From Irpex lacteus (Eukaryota; Basidiomycota; Agaricomycetes; Polyporales; Irpicaceae), in contig MQVO02000006.1 in the NCBI GenBank assembly GCA_001986395.2, forward strand, positions 868,001 through 932,000: DNA of 64,000 nucleotides. Reading direction: 5' to 3'. The notes beneath the pieces were generated by a model. The model made no database searches. It saw nothing but the letters and a program-made list of their open reading frames with translations, and was not told where the DNA came from. Position numbers and translations under genes: made by a program. Every line of letters begins with the position of its first letter. The first letter of the stretch is position 1. This document shows, piece by piece, positions 26,554 to 38,166 of the stretch.

Positions 26554-26777
26554 TGCGGAGAGTTTGCACTGTTGCCCAGGACAATTGTGATTTGTACCAG
26601 CAGCCCGTTCCGAACAAGAGAAAAGCAACAAAGCAAGTTAGAGACAGTGGTGGTAGCAGTCGCGGTACAAGCAAGGCAATAACACGTAGATACACGTGAT
26701 CGAGACGCTATGACGTTCCCCGCGCTGTCACTGCCCTCAGCTACTGTACCGTCCGATTCCTGGTCAGTCCAACCACG

Positions 26778-27208
26778 ATGAGCTCAAATGCAGCCGTGAG
26801 CAAAGTCACTGCACAGACTACAGAGCAGAGGTACGCATACATCATCCGTGACTGCGTGTCATGGGCATTGGGCTGATTGGTGGTTATACAATGGCAGCGG
26901 CGCCCTAGCGAAGCTGCTCGTGTTTAGCATCGCGCTGGGTGTAGCACCTCTTGGGTCTTACTACCTCTCGTTGAATTACCTCTGGGATGGTGAGCACCAC
27001 ACACTACTACGCTCCTTTCATTTTGCTGGGGACGCTCACGCGTACGACAGGAAACTCGACGTACGCAGCGATAACCGCCGTCGCACTCGCCAACGTCGTT
27101 CTCGTAGCGTTCATCGTGCAGTCCGTTATTGAGGAGAATCGCGGGAAGGCGGTGCCTGCGAAGGGGAAGAAGGGGGAGCTGGTTCCGGAGACGAAAAAGA
27201 CGAAATGA
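26778..27208 (+). CDS. VMA21: V-ATPase assembly factor Vma21
   Basis: Exons 26778-26830, 26898-26989 and 27051-27208 give 100 residues: a polar N-terminus, two hydrophobic helices (LAKLLVFSIALGVAPLGSYY and ITAVALANVVLVAFIVQSVI) and a basic tail ending KKTK. This is the dilysine ER-retrieval pattern of Vma21, which escorts the V0 sector out of the ER. Length and topology match the family. The ALG8 start lies 224 bp away on the other strand, so the two share a promoter region. Confidence 0.92.
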
Positions 27209-27522
27209 ACGTCACAACCTATTCATCTACTATACTATGTACTGTGTACCTTCTTACCTATCGAAACTTCTAAGGTTGCTTACGGGGTTCCATCACTGAA
27301 ATAATTGAACACAGGTATTGACTTATATTGAATCGTGATGTCTAGGATTACACTTGAATGATGGTACGTGATAGCGAAAACAGGAACAGAACTGCGATGA
27401 CAAAAACAATGGAATGGAGAGGAGAGGCGATAGGAATGTGTGCGCGAGAAACATAAGAGACGATGGAGATGGGTGTCGCAATGCAAAGTATAGGAATAAA
27501 TACCACAGCCATGAGTACTCGC

Positions 27523-28920
27523 TTAGAAGTCCTCGTCGAGAGAGCTAGTGAAGAGTTCGACGTTGATGAGCAACTGCGCGTATCATGAACGATGAAAGTG
27601 TACTCACAATACTTTCGACGACTGCACCTCCGACTTGGAGTTCTGCGCCGAGGTGTTCACACCAGCCTTGGAGTAGTCCGAAACACGCTTCTCGAAGAAG
27701 TTGGTCTTGCCCTGGAGCGAGATCATATCCATGAAATCGAAGGGGTTCGTCGAGTTGTAGTGCCTCTCGTTACCAAGCGCGCACAGCAGACGGTCCGCGA
27801 CGAACTCGATGTACTGGCACATCAACTTCGCGTTCATGCCGATGAGAGAGACGGGGAGCGCGTCCGTCAGGAACTCCTGCTCGATGGCGACGGCCTCGAC
27901 GATGATCTGGCGGACGACGTCGGGGTGAGGACGGCGCCTGAGGTGGGAGAAGAGGAGGCAGGCAAAGTCGGTGTGCATGCCCTCGTCACGGCTGATGAGC
28001 TCGTTGGAGAAGGTGAGACCAGGCATCAGGCCACGCTTCTTGAGCCAGAAGATAGAGGCGAAGGAGCCGGAGAAGAAGATACCCTCGACGGCGGCGAAGG
28101 CGACGAGACGCTCGGCGAAGGACGAGTTCTTGTCTGTGATCCAGCGCAGGGCCCAGTCGGCCTTCTTCTTGATGCAGGGGATGGTCTCGATGGCGTCGAA
28201 GAGGTATTCGCGCTGCTTGGGGTCCTTGATGTAGGTGTCGATGAGGAGGGAGTATGTCTCGGAGTGGATGTTCTCCATCATGATCTGGAAACCGTAGAAG
28301 CAACGCGCCTCGGCGGCCTGCACCTCGTTGGAGAATCGCTCGACGAGGTTCTCGTTGACGATACCGTCGGAGGCAGCGAAGAAGGCAAGGACGTGGGAGA
28401 TGAAGTGGCGCTCGTTGTCGTTGAGCTTCTTCTCCCAGTCGTGCTGGTCCTTGGAGAGGTCCATCTCCTCTGCTGTCCAGAAGGAGGCCTCGGCCTTCTT
28501 GTACATTTGCCAGATCTCATGGTATTGGATAGGGAATAGAACGAAGCGTCTCTTGGACTCGATGAGGAGAGGCTCCATGTCTACGCGTGATACGTCACAC
28601 AATGTTCAAGACGCGTCGAAGGCAGCAACAACTCACGTTCAGGGAGGTTGACATCACCAACCCATCGCTTGTTCGGTTGGGAGACTTCAAAGTCAGGTGC
28701 AGGGATCTTGTCACCAGCCTTCTTGGCACGCTTGCTAGGACTGAGGGAGAGGTCGTCGAAGGCAGCAGCAGCCTGTCAAAGACGCGTTAGAAGACGCGTC
28801 GGTAATGAAGAACGACGCGTGACAACATACCCTCTTGGACGGCGTGGTCTGGACCTTGCCGACGGCGGCGAAGGTGGGCTCGGGAGAGATGGCGCGAGGG
28901 GGAGTGAGCATGCCAGACAT
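27523..28920 (-). CDS. RNR2: ribonucleoside-diphosphate reductase small subunit, copy A
   Basis: Exons 28920-28831, 28772-28637, 28580-27608 and 27544-27523 give 406 residues. The diiron and radical residues are all present: FWTAEEMDL (Asp), [12 protein letters not shown] (Glu, His and the radical Tyr), [15 protein letters not shown] (Glu), [16 protein letters not shown] (Glu, His). The C-terminal peptide VFSLDEDF, coded by a separate 22-nt last exon, is the tail that docks on the large subunit. The enzyme makes dNTPs for DNA synthesis. Introns 1 (28773-28830) and 2 (28581-28636) carry five ACGCGT boxes; two more lie upstream. A TATAAAAG lies 115 bp before the ATG. It pairs head-to-head with copy B. 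Confidence 0.95.
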
Positions 28921-29090
28921 GGTTACAGATATGATAGAGAGTACAAGGTGAAGTGGGAGGGGCTACAGAAGGGGGCGGGATGGGTAGGAGAGGTGGTGGT
29001 GTGCGGTGAAGAAGAGCCAGCAAAAACCGGGCGTCTTTTATATTCCTCTCGCTTTACGCGTTGTTTGCATCTTTCAACATGTAAACGCGT
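28583..29090. promoter_or_regulatory. cluster of seven MCB (ACGCGT) boxes in RNR introns and promoter
   Basis: ACGCGT occurs at 28583-28588, 28611-28616, 28782-28787, 28794-28799, 28815-28820, 29056-29061 and 29085-29090. Three boxes fall inside the 58-nt intron 1, two inside the 56-nt intron 2 and two just upstream of the TATA box. ACGCGT is the Mlu I cell-cycle box bound by MBF-type factors (Mbp1/Swi6, Res/Cdc10) at G1/S, and RNR genes are classical targets. By chance this 6-mer is expected about once per 4 kb. Confidence 0.8.
29035..29042 (-). promoter_or_regulatory. TATA box of RNR2 copy A
   Basis: TATAAAAG on the minus strand, 115 bp upstream of the copy A start, with two MCB boxes 14 and 43 bp further upstream. 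Confidence 0.6.
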
Positions 29091-29489
29091 CGCGTCGCGA
29101 GACCCCGTGCACGACACTGTGGGCGCGTCCCTGCCATTTTGGGTTTAGCTCAAAACCACTATCGCGCCACTTCGGGCCTATTCGGTCTGGATGACAGATT
29201 TACACGTGATCGTGTCAGCCTCGGTTTGTGTTTTTTCGTCACGCATGCGCCCGGGCGGGTGTGACGAGTGTGTGACAGAGCGCGCCTCATTAGCGATTTC
29301 GCGTCCCGTTTTGTGGCACGCATCGGCGTATGTTTGCGACGATTGGAAAACATAGCTTGGGCTGCTACCACCATCGACTCCTATCTTCGTACGACTTTTA
29401 ACGACTTCTACGACTCTAATTCGACTTCGACTCCGAGTGAGCATTACTATCCGCATCACGAAAGAGCGATCAAGGACGAGACAACAGGA

Positions 29490-30829
29490 ATGCAGGGCGG
29501 CCACTCAGACGATAACGACCGCTTCAACCGATTCGTAGGTGAAGTGGACTTGCCAGAAGGTTGGCCAAAACGTCGTTTACCACCACAAATATTCATTGAC
29601 CTTTTATGCAATCCTTCGACAGAGCAAGAACCCCTCTTGGCAGAGTCAAAGCGACGCTTTGTGCTATTTCCAATTCAGTACCATGAGGTAGGGCCTACAC
29701 CACACATTCGACGGGTCCTCTGGAGTCGAGTTGACCATGGCCCCTTATACAGATCTGGCGCATGTACAAACAAGCCGAGGCCTCCTTCTGGACCGCCGAA
29801 GAGATAGACCTCGGACACGACCTAGTCGACTGGAACGACCGCCTCACGCACCCCGAACGCACCTTCATCTCGCACGTGCTCGCCTTCTTCGCCGCCTCCG
29901 ACGGCATCGTGAACGAAAACCTCGTCGAGCGGTTCTCCAACGACGTCCAAGTCGCCGAGGCGCGCTGTTTCTACGGGTTCCAGATCATGATGGAGAACGT
30001 GCACTCCGAGACGTATTCGTTGCTCATTGACACCTATATCAAGGACCCACGGGAGCGGGAGTATTTGTTTGCTGCGATTGAGACTGTCCCGTGTATCAAG
30101 AGGAAGGCGGACTGGGCTCTCCGGTGGATATCTGACAAAAGGACGTCCTTTGGGGTGAGGCTGGTGGCGTTTGCGGTCGTGGAAGGTATATTCTTCTCTG
30201 GGTCCTTTGCGTCGATATTTTGGTTGAAGAAGCGTGGCCTTATGCCAGGCTTGACTTTCTCGAACGAACTCATCAGTCGAGACGAGGGCATGCACACCGA
30301 CTTTGCGTGTCTGCTTTTCCGCCATTTGAAGAAGCGGCCACATCCTAGCGTGATACTTGAGCTCGTGACAGAAGCAGTGGAGATAGAAAAGGAGTTTCTT
30401 ACCGGTACGCCCTCTTTTCCCTCTCCCCGCGATGACACTCGACACCAATTTAAATGACACACTGTGGAACTAGATGCGTTAGCAGTAGACCTAATAGGCA
30501 TGAACGCCGCGCTCATGCGTCAATACATCGAGTTCGTAGCAGACCGCCTGCTACAGGCTCTCGGGAACGACAAGCACTACCACGCCGCGAACCCGTTCGA
30601 CTTTATGGACATGATCTCCCTGCAGGGGAAGACAAACTTCTTTGAGAAGCGCGTGTCCGAGTACCAGAGGGCAAATTTCAGTCGGTCGACGTCTCAGCAG
30701 GAGGTGCCCTCTGTGAATGTGAAGAATAACAATAATGAGAAAGTCTTGTGAGTTGTCTGGCGTGGTGGTTCGTGCGTGCCACTGGATTATTGACGGTTTG
30801 CGTTCAGCTCGATGGACGAAGATTTTTGA
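29490..30829 (+). CDS. ribonucleoside-diphosphate reductase small subunit, copy B
   Basis: Exons 29490-29687, 29753-30404, 30474-30747 and 30808-30829 give 381 residues. Like copy A it keeps every metal and radical residue ([38 protein letters not shown]) and ends VFSMDEDF, so it should be an active R2 and not a Rnr4-type chaperone subunit that has lost ligands. The short Asp/Arg-rich N-terminus ([15 protein letters not shown]) differs from copy A. Two introns (after the YHE codons and inside the Thr-Asp codons) are absent in copy A, but both share the last intron with a 22-nt final exon in the same phase, a sign of duplication of an intron-bearing ancestor. An open frame continues upstream of 29490 to 29268, so the start could be earlier. 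Promoter shared with copy A. Confidence 0.92.
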
Positions 30830-31016
30830 GAAGTTGATGTCTTACATGCGTTCGTGTACAACATCCTACCCCCACTCTACCTTGCTATAATGATTAATCA
30901 AGCCACCACTCATCGCGCTGTACTATACCAAGCATATGTGACAAGTCCTGTGATGTATAACACATAGACTGTATAGTAGTAATACATGTAATGCCGCCCT
31001 ACTCCGTACAATGCGA

Positions 31017-32863
31017 CTACTTCTTCGCTATGTGCACAACTATATAACAGGTTTCAGAAGGCACGATAACAAACGCGTGTAATAGGACGTACCATCTTCA
31101 TCCTCCAGGATATGATCCAAACCGACCTTCTGGCCTCTCGTGTGTTTCGCACTCGCACCCCACACGACCGCACTTCCCACCGAACACAATAATCAGCACT
31201 CATTCATTTCCCATTCACACACAATCACTATAGCACTCACTATTTCATCTGCTTCGCAATCTCCTTATGGATCGAATTACAAAAATCCTCGACCGAGCAC
31301 TTCCCCCGTCGAAGCACCACAGGCTGGCTATAGTCCGGCGCCAGGCCTCGTGGTTTGGTGTACACGCGCACGAGGTTGAGGGTCTCCCACATCTTTTCGA
31401 TTAGTTCGTCTACGTTCATCCATTCGCGGGAGGAGATGGGCACGCTCATGGGGATTTTGTACCTGTGCGGGAGACAGGTTAGCTATTATAATCGACGAAC
31501 AACATAATAAAGGTGTGCGAGGCTGCTTACAATAGGTCCAGCTCTTCTATTGAGATGGCATCGATCTATTAAGGCGGATGAGCACTTGTCGTGTGAAACG
31601 CGTTGTCAGGAAGCACAAACCTTGTTCAGAACCTACGAGCATGCGTACACCTCGTGAGTGAGAAAAACACCTAGAAGTCCGGCACAACTAAGAACTCACA
31701 TATATCGCAGGAATATACACTCGGTTGCCCTCAATGACATCCACCAAATCGTCCGCAGTCACACCCGCCTGTCTTATAGCGACATCGGCGTTACTGATCT
31801 TATACTCGCTGAGTACCGCCTTTATCTCATCGGCGTCGATGTTCGTTAATGGGACGGTGTTGGTGATGGCGATCCCGCCCTTGTCTTTCTTGCGGACGGT
31901 GATGTTGGGGGGCTTCTTGTTTAGTCTGATGCCGAAGCCTTCTAGTTCTGTCTCGATGAGCTTCTTGTCGCCGAGCGGTTTGAGGACGTCGAGGACGATG
32001 AATATCAGGTGGCATGTCCGCGCGACTGAGGAATATTAATATTAGTATCCAGCGTTCTGACTGCTGTTCAGGCGGAAGTGAACAACATACCAGCGATGAC
32101 TGTTGATGGTTTGGATTATATTAGCTTCATGCCGTTGTATAGTCATACGTGTGACAAATTCGACGGACCTTGTCGACCTCTTCCACGGCCATCTTTCGCA
32201 CCTTCGATGATACCCGCTAAAAGACACCGTCAATCAGCGCGGATGCCAAACATGCACCGCCAGCCTGCCACTCACGAAGATCTAGAACCTGTATGGGTGC
32301 ACCGTGCACCTTGAGTGTTCCCGGTACGGTCGTAAGAGTCGTAAAGTCAATCTCGGACGCTTCAGAGTGTGTCCCTGTAAGCTTCGACATTAGTGTAGAC
32401 TGCACAAATTGTAAGTTAGTGTTACCGAATCGAACGGACATGCATGTGAACAGTGCGTACCTTTCCGACAGATGGAAATCCAACGAATCCAACAGTTGCT
32501 ATACCCGTCCGGGCGACATCGAAGCCGAGACCACCGCCGCCTCCGCCTCCACCGGTGGGACTGATGAGCTCTCGTCGGAGTTTGGCAAGCTTGGCTTTCA
32601 GCTGTCCCAAGTGATAGCTCGTCGCCTTGTTCTTTTGCGCTGGCAGTCACAGTTGACCCTCTCAGACATTAGCGATAGAGGTGGGAAGGAAGACATACTC
32701 CGATTCTGCAGGACTACTGTGAATATTCCTTCTTTTGCGACATTCCAGATCTCTGTTCACTTACCATCTCATCTTCGATTTCCTGGTGAACGTGAGATCG
32801 TCGTAAGTACCTTTTCACATCAAGCTAAGACAAACATACTTTAATCTTTTGTACGGTCGTCAT
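31017..32863 (-). CDS. RBG1: Rbg1/DRG1 developmentally regulated GTPase
   Basis: Start MTTVQKIK at 32863 on a 24-nt first exon, then a helical region and a Gly-rich loop ([16 protein letters not shown]). The G-domain follows: G1 [18 protein letters not shown]3 [18 protein letters not shown] (the Pro codon spans an intron near 32,219-32,272), G4 LNKID and [13 protein letters not shown]. The C-terminal TGS domain ([27 protein letters not shown]) ends VVHIAKK. Rbg1/DRG1 with its Dfrp1 partner binds ribosomes and relieves translational stalling in the cytosol. About nine introns. The last exon codes only for VHIAKK. All GTPase motifs are intact. Confidence 0.93.
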
Positions 32864-33243
32864 CTTGCCTGTGTTATGGTGGGTGTCAGTGAGAAAGTTG
32901 TGATAGAACAGTGAAGAATGGCCTGCAAACGATGAAGTAAAGGGCGCTCGCCACCATTTGATCGAGCGCCTATTCCAACAATGCAGGGCCTGGCAAGCCG
33001 CTTGCCAAGTAACCATCACCATCTTCTCAGCCTGTGTTCGGCAAACATACACACCCTCTCTTTCCTGTTCTCTCACCCACATTCTTTCTTCAACCACTCG
33101 TTCTCAGTTCGACCGCATATGTTCCTGGGGCGAACATAACTCATCCAACATCCTCAAACCGACTTTACTGCGCAAACGCCCTCGTCGCTACGAAGTGCCT
33201 CAACCGCCGTTAACACCGCTTACACCCTGGAAGAGGAGGAGAG
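32864..33243. other. divergent promoter region RBG1 / KCH
   Basis: The 380 bp between two divergent start codons. On the plus strand it has CT-rich stretches shortly before the KCH start. No clear TATA box. Confidence 0.45.
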
Positions 33244-35240
33244 ATGTGTAGTGGAGGTACTTGGAAACGTGAGGTCATTCCGGACCACAAGGTGCGTCGT
33301 TCTGCCCTACTGTAACCCGTTGGACGGTCCAGGCTGACAGCCCTTCTGTCTACCTCTAGTTTGACTTCATAGATACGCGTGAATTCACCGACAACAGTTG
33401 TGGAATGCGCATGAAGTGAGTTTTTTGCAACCTGGGAACTGGTTTCTTGGTCGACGTGGCGATGCTGTGTCCGGTGGCACGCACCTCTCGTAGACAACCG
33501 AACGAGACTGTGATGGCAGGCAGTCTATTTTGGGCACGTTACTGACCCCACTTCGTCAGGTACCTCTGGCTCTACATCATCGTCCTCAAGGGGTTCTTGA
33601 TCTACATATCCGATATTTTCACAGCAGTAACCATGTTAACAACCAAGTCATGGTCAAACGCTATCTTCAACAGTTGCTCGCCCGACCTACATAATGGCTG
33701 TGTGGCAATACCGTTCAACGTGGGGAAATGGTTGTTCTTCGGATGTATCATCTTTTCTTTCCTCCTGGTAAGCTTTATTCTTTCCTGTGTTGGGGCCAGA
33801 TAAATTGACCGTGCATCAGTTGGCGTATGAAGCGTACAAGTCGAAGAAGATCATTCAGAGTCGCGATATCTCGTACGCTTTCACAAACGTGATGGCTAAC
33901 CACTACTATTCCCTCCGTAAGCTCTCTTTGAACATGTCGAAAATGCTTCGTGGCTAAATTCAATCCGTCCAGGATCATACGATCACTTCTGTTTCTTCGA
34001 TCACATCTCTGCTTCTACGAAGAGGATGGATGACTTTGCTTTCTTCGTCTTCTTCACTTTCAAGAGTGCGTATCATCGCCTTCCCTTATGCTATCACCCA
34101 TTATTCACACATGTGTTTCAGGCTGGAAGCGTCTTGTTTTTGCCGATGGTCCTCGTCAGGTCATCAACGCCCTTACGCTCTACGCGTTCTACCTCTCGAA
34201 ACGCGACAAGGGCCCTTGGTGGGACATTGGAAAGTACTTCGCCGGCAACGATTTCGTCACGACCGGTCTTACGATCTCCACGGCGTTCACTGTCCTCGTT
34301 TTCGCCGGTTCCGCGCTGCTGCTGATTGTCGCCGGTGTTTGCTACATCCCTCTGCTCTGCCACATCCAGGGTAACTTGAAGGAGTATTGTTGCCACAAAG
34401 TTGATAAGGTGCGTGGCGTCTTACACGTAGTGCCACTCATTAGTGACATCGTGCTCTCAGCGTATCGCCGAGATCATCAAGCGTAAGAACAAGCAGCGTC
34501 TTGCTAAGGCCCAAGCTCTCGCGAAGAAGGAGGCCGCCGGTGACTTCTCTCACTTGAAGAACAAGAAGGGTGAATTCATTGCTCAGCCCTTGCCGCAACC
34601 TACGTTGCCAAACATCTCGCTCGACGACGACGAGACCTCCTCCATCCGCACCCGTGGACCCGCACCGAGTACCTACACTGGAACAAGTGATTATTACTCC
34701 GATCGCAAAGACTACGGTCTGGACTATCCACCCATGGATTATCCTCCTATGCCCGCATTCTCTCAGCCATACGGCAATCATCAATACAATCCCTCAGTCG
34801 GTACACTACCGACGGAAGACCAGCACTATGACGATAACGATTACGGCTCGACAGCGAACCTCGCGCTCGGCGCTGCACCCATCGCGTACCCAGACGACCA
34901 GCCACGAGCGAACATGTTCGCACCGCAAGGGCATGGATCACAACCGCAAGGCGGGTTGTACGCGTACAACACTGATCCGCATGCGGCGTACCGAGGCGCA
35001 TCGCCCGCAAATGCGAACCCTGCACCGCAGTATCGAGGGCCGTCACCAGCACCGAGTGCTGCGCCGCAATACCGCGGCCCGTCACCTGCACCGCAGCAAT
35101 ACCAACAGCAAGCCCAGTACTACCCGCAGGAGCATGGGGCGGACCCGTATGCTGCCGCGTATGGGTATTCTACGAACAGTCATCAACCACGAGACGGCGA
35201 TGGACACGATTATGGCGCTGGGCAGGCTCATGCACTATAG
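33244..35240 (+). CDS. KCH-type fungal potassium transporter (Kch1/Prm6 family)
   Basis: Exon 1 from ATG 33244 (MCSGGTWKREVIPDHK), then FDFIDTREFTDNSC and KYLWLYIIVLKGFLIYISDI, the conserved block that opens Kch1 proteins. Further helices (WLFFGCIIFSFLLL, LTISTAFTVLVFAGSALLLI) and the Cys pair in GNLKEYCCHKVDK are typical of the family, followed by a Lys-rich helix (RIAEIIKRKNKQRLAKAQAL). The C-terminal 190 residues are disordered, with three near-repeats of QYRGPSPAP and many Tyr/Gln. Kch proteins carry low-affinity K+ influx at the plasma membrane and feed calcium signalling in yeast mating. Introns are 50-70 nt. Assignment rests on recalled family features. Confidence 0.8.
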
Positions 35241-36418
35241 TTTTAACTTATGTATCTCTTCCATACCATATACGATCACTCATTTTCCCCTCGCTCGTTG
35301 CTCATACCTTCTGCTCTCGTTCTTTCTCCGTCCACGCCGTCTGACTGTTCATGCCCCATGCTCTTGGTAGCAGCTTCTTGGCCAATTCTTTCCTCTGGGT
35401 CTTACGGCTCATTCTGATGGTCCTGATTCCATTTTCTTCCTCTCTTTCTTCTCTTCCTCGGACGACAAGCATATTTGTTCGTAGGGCTTACTTACTCGAG
35501 AATCGAGTAAGTGGCCACCGCGTCCGTCAGCATACCGTACAGTACACTAGCAATCCAGGCACGAATATGTATAACTATTTCACTCCATTCACGGACTACT
35601 CTTTGCATGACGGACGCTGTTCATAGTTATTCGCTGCTTGTCGTTGGTGATAATATTGGTTGATCCATTCATGATACGAGGCGGGCACGATGCCTTGTGT
35701 AAGCTGTCAATCATCGTGGCGTAAATACTCGGTCGACATAAGTACTTGCTATCCAGGGATTCTGGGCTCACGAGTATTTTTAGCGACTCGGTAGTCATCG
35801 ATCCTGCAGCTGTAGAGCCGTTCTGTCTATTCTACATTCTGGGGCTAGCATGGCCGAGGATTGACATAAACAGCAGTAAGTACTAGTACACTGACAATTC
35901 GATCGTACTACTAAGCCAAAGTAATCCGCATGACATACCAGCCTTACAAATAAATCGAACTCTTCCTCTAGAAAGTAGTTGCCGTAATATTTTTAGGCTT
36001 TTCGTGTCGATAAACGTTTCCAGAGGCACGTTGACTCTGCATTGATTATGACATGCTTGCCTGTTAATAAAACGAGTCCGGGGTCGAGAGATCTCCGTAG
36101 CTCACCGTGGCCTATTCACACAAGACGTTGCCCGTCAACTGCAGAGAGTGATGCGATGATTACATAAATATCTTGAGTGTTTACAATGGAACACGGTTGA
36201 AAGGCCTGAAAGGAAGCGTTGCACGCACCGTATACGATCGCGTAGATAACTATGTATAACTTCGGTCTCCTGGCTAGTAATCCATGCGAGAACATGCCAT
36301 TTTACTGATCGATAAATGCATCAGATACTTGCAAATGTACCATACCACTGTTTCAAAGCACAGCCTTATGGAGCCCATTAAGTTATTCGTGAAGGGAAAA
36401 AGTGAACCGAACGTGACG
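35241..36418. other. intergenic region, no gene seen
   Basis: About 1.2 kb between the KCH stop and the inner membrane protease stop (convergent). Only short frames occur; the start is pyrimidine-rich and is probably the KCH 3' UTR. No repeat or RNA gene that I can recognise. Confidence 0.45.
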
Positions 36419-37394
36419 CTAAGAGCTCTTCAATGAATCTTCCGCCTTGGCCACCCTCGCTTGACGCCTCCGCTCGCGATCGAATTCATCCATTTCTCTG
36501 CGCCACGCCGGGCCCCTATTCCGCTCTCGCCGCCTCTGTTGTTCCTTGGATAGATCAGGGTTAACTATTGGTCCATAACGATTTGGAGGCCAGAGGATGG
36601 TATCGAGACGGGAGTCGATGAGGCCGAGTGGAACCTAGAATGGAGATAATCTTGTCAGGCAGCCATCGAGGTAACGGTTATGGGGAGATTGTGAAGGTAC
36701 ATACAGGACCGAATGTGTTGCTGTCTTCCGAGTGGAATGGCTCATCACCTATATATAAGGCTGTGTCAGTGAGTGTTTTAGGTTTCGGCGCGTACACAAC
36801 GGACAGACCTTCAACCCAGACATGGCCTTCTGGAAGTCGTACCTCAGCGTCCGGATACGGGGGCAGCGTTCTCACCTAGGGGATGAGGTATTCAGTATAT
36901 CCCTGGCTTGCACAATTAATCTACTTACGACATCGCCTGGGAGAGCGATAAGCCTCTTGACTATCAATTTAGAGTCTGACGGTGACCTAAACCAGTATTA
37001 GTCCGCTTGCAGCACACCGTTTTGAGAGAAAGGGCGTACTTGAGGGCCACAATGTCTCCTCTTACATATTCGCGTTTGATATGGATAGAGAACCTATCAA
37101 ACCACACAACGTCACGCCATCTGGAGTCATCCGGGTTCAGTGTTGGCTAGCTGTGCCCTCTGCGTTGAATAACCAGTTTACTGAGCATGATAATTGCAAT
37201 CTGCGCACCTGCATGCTTCTTCCTGTGACAAGCATGAGAGTCCCAGCGTGCTCGGTCAAAGTCACAGCTATGGGCAGCCAGCAGAGTGCACCCAACGTCC
37301 ATCGTATTCTAGGATGCCTCTCACCGAGGTACGCCCACGATCTCCGTGATAGACCTTGAGCGGTGCGCAACGTGGAACGCAGTGCCCTGAACAT
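36419..37394 (-). CDS. IMP2: mitochondrial inner membrane protease subunit (Imp2-like, S26 signal peptidase)
   Basis: From ATG 37394 (MFRALRSTLRTAQGLSRR, basic presequence-like) a hydrophobic helix (WTLGALCWLPIAVTL) precedes the catalytic serine block TGRSMQPTLNPD, joined across the intron whose acceptor is ACAGCTAG. The lysine block follows as LIVKRLIALPGD, then HVWVEGDEPFHSEDSNTFGPV, the S26 substrate-pocket block. The end LDTILWPPNRYGP is followed by about 45 charged residues (RRRERNRGPAWRREMDE) up to the stop at 36419. Imp1/Imp2 remove sorting signals from intermembrane-space proteins. The NRYGP ending and spacing fit Imp2 better than Imp1. The charged tail is longer than usual. Confidence 0.85.
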
Positions 37395-38166
37395 GCATGC
37401 AAGGTGAGGCCTGCCCAAACTGGAACAGTTGGAACAGGACTTGAAAGGCTGGATCAGATGCAGAAGGTTCAAGAAACTACAGTAAGAGCCCGGTCAAACA
37501 CGCTCAGGTGGTCGCGAGAGGCACGTTGATAGACGCGGTACTGCCAGCGTTGGGTCGTGCCGTTGTTTTTACCTTTTAGGGAAGGCGGAAAATCTATATG
37601 ACAAATTATGTCAGCAAAACAATAGGAGGGACAAGTCTAATTGGCTGAAAGGCTGAAAGTGTGGGAAAGTTACGTGGCGGAATTCATGTAAGATTACCTA
37701 AAGTAGCCCCTGGAAGCCATAAGTAAGCGCACGTAAGCAGGTTCTCGTCATGCTGAACAAAGTCGAGAAGACCATCGACCAGAATGTGATCGAGAAAATG
37801 CCTGCTAACAACTCTGCAGCTCGACAGCCAGCGTGGTCCGCTGCTTATGTTCCCAGAATAAATCGTGCTGACTGGCTCAGAATATGCGTAATAATGCAGT
37901 GACCAATACCACACCAGCACAGTGGAGAGTAATCATCGATAGCAGGGATTGCGCTATGGCTTGCGGCAGTCGGACTTGACTGGGAGACCGTGGGACATAC
38001 CGTCTCTATTCGGTCATTGATCACTCCTTCGTCTCGATTGACAGTGGGCGGACGCTTTACACCGGAACAGTACTTATACCCTCGCTGTCCGCCTCTCATC
38101 CTCCTCACTATCAGTCCACCCCCCTCACATCACAACCACCACAACCAACCCAACCCCTCTCTCACA
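37395..38166. other. divergent promoter region, protease / quinone reductase
   Basis: About 770 bp without a gene. The last 70 bp before the quinone reductase start are strongly CT-rich (38,090-38,160), as in well-expressed fungal promoters. A TTATACC at about 38,073 could serve as a weak TATA element. Confidence 0.45.

Noticed and set aside
27592..28539. 315-codon open frame on the plus strand
   Set aside because: It is the exact antisense of the conserved RNR2 copy A exon; its Val/Leu/Asp/Glu-rich translation is a by-product of codon bias.
30741..30768. stop codon directly after GAGAAAGTCTTG in RNR2 copy B
   Set aside because: A GTGAGT donor overlaps it, and splicing to 30808 restores the conserved SMDEDF tail, so the protein is not truncated.
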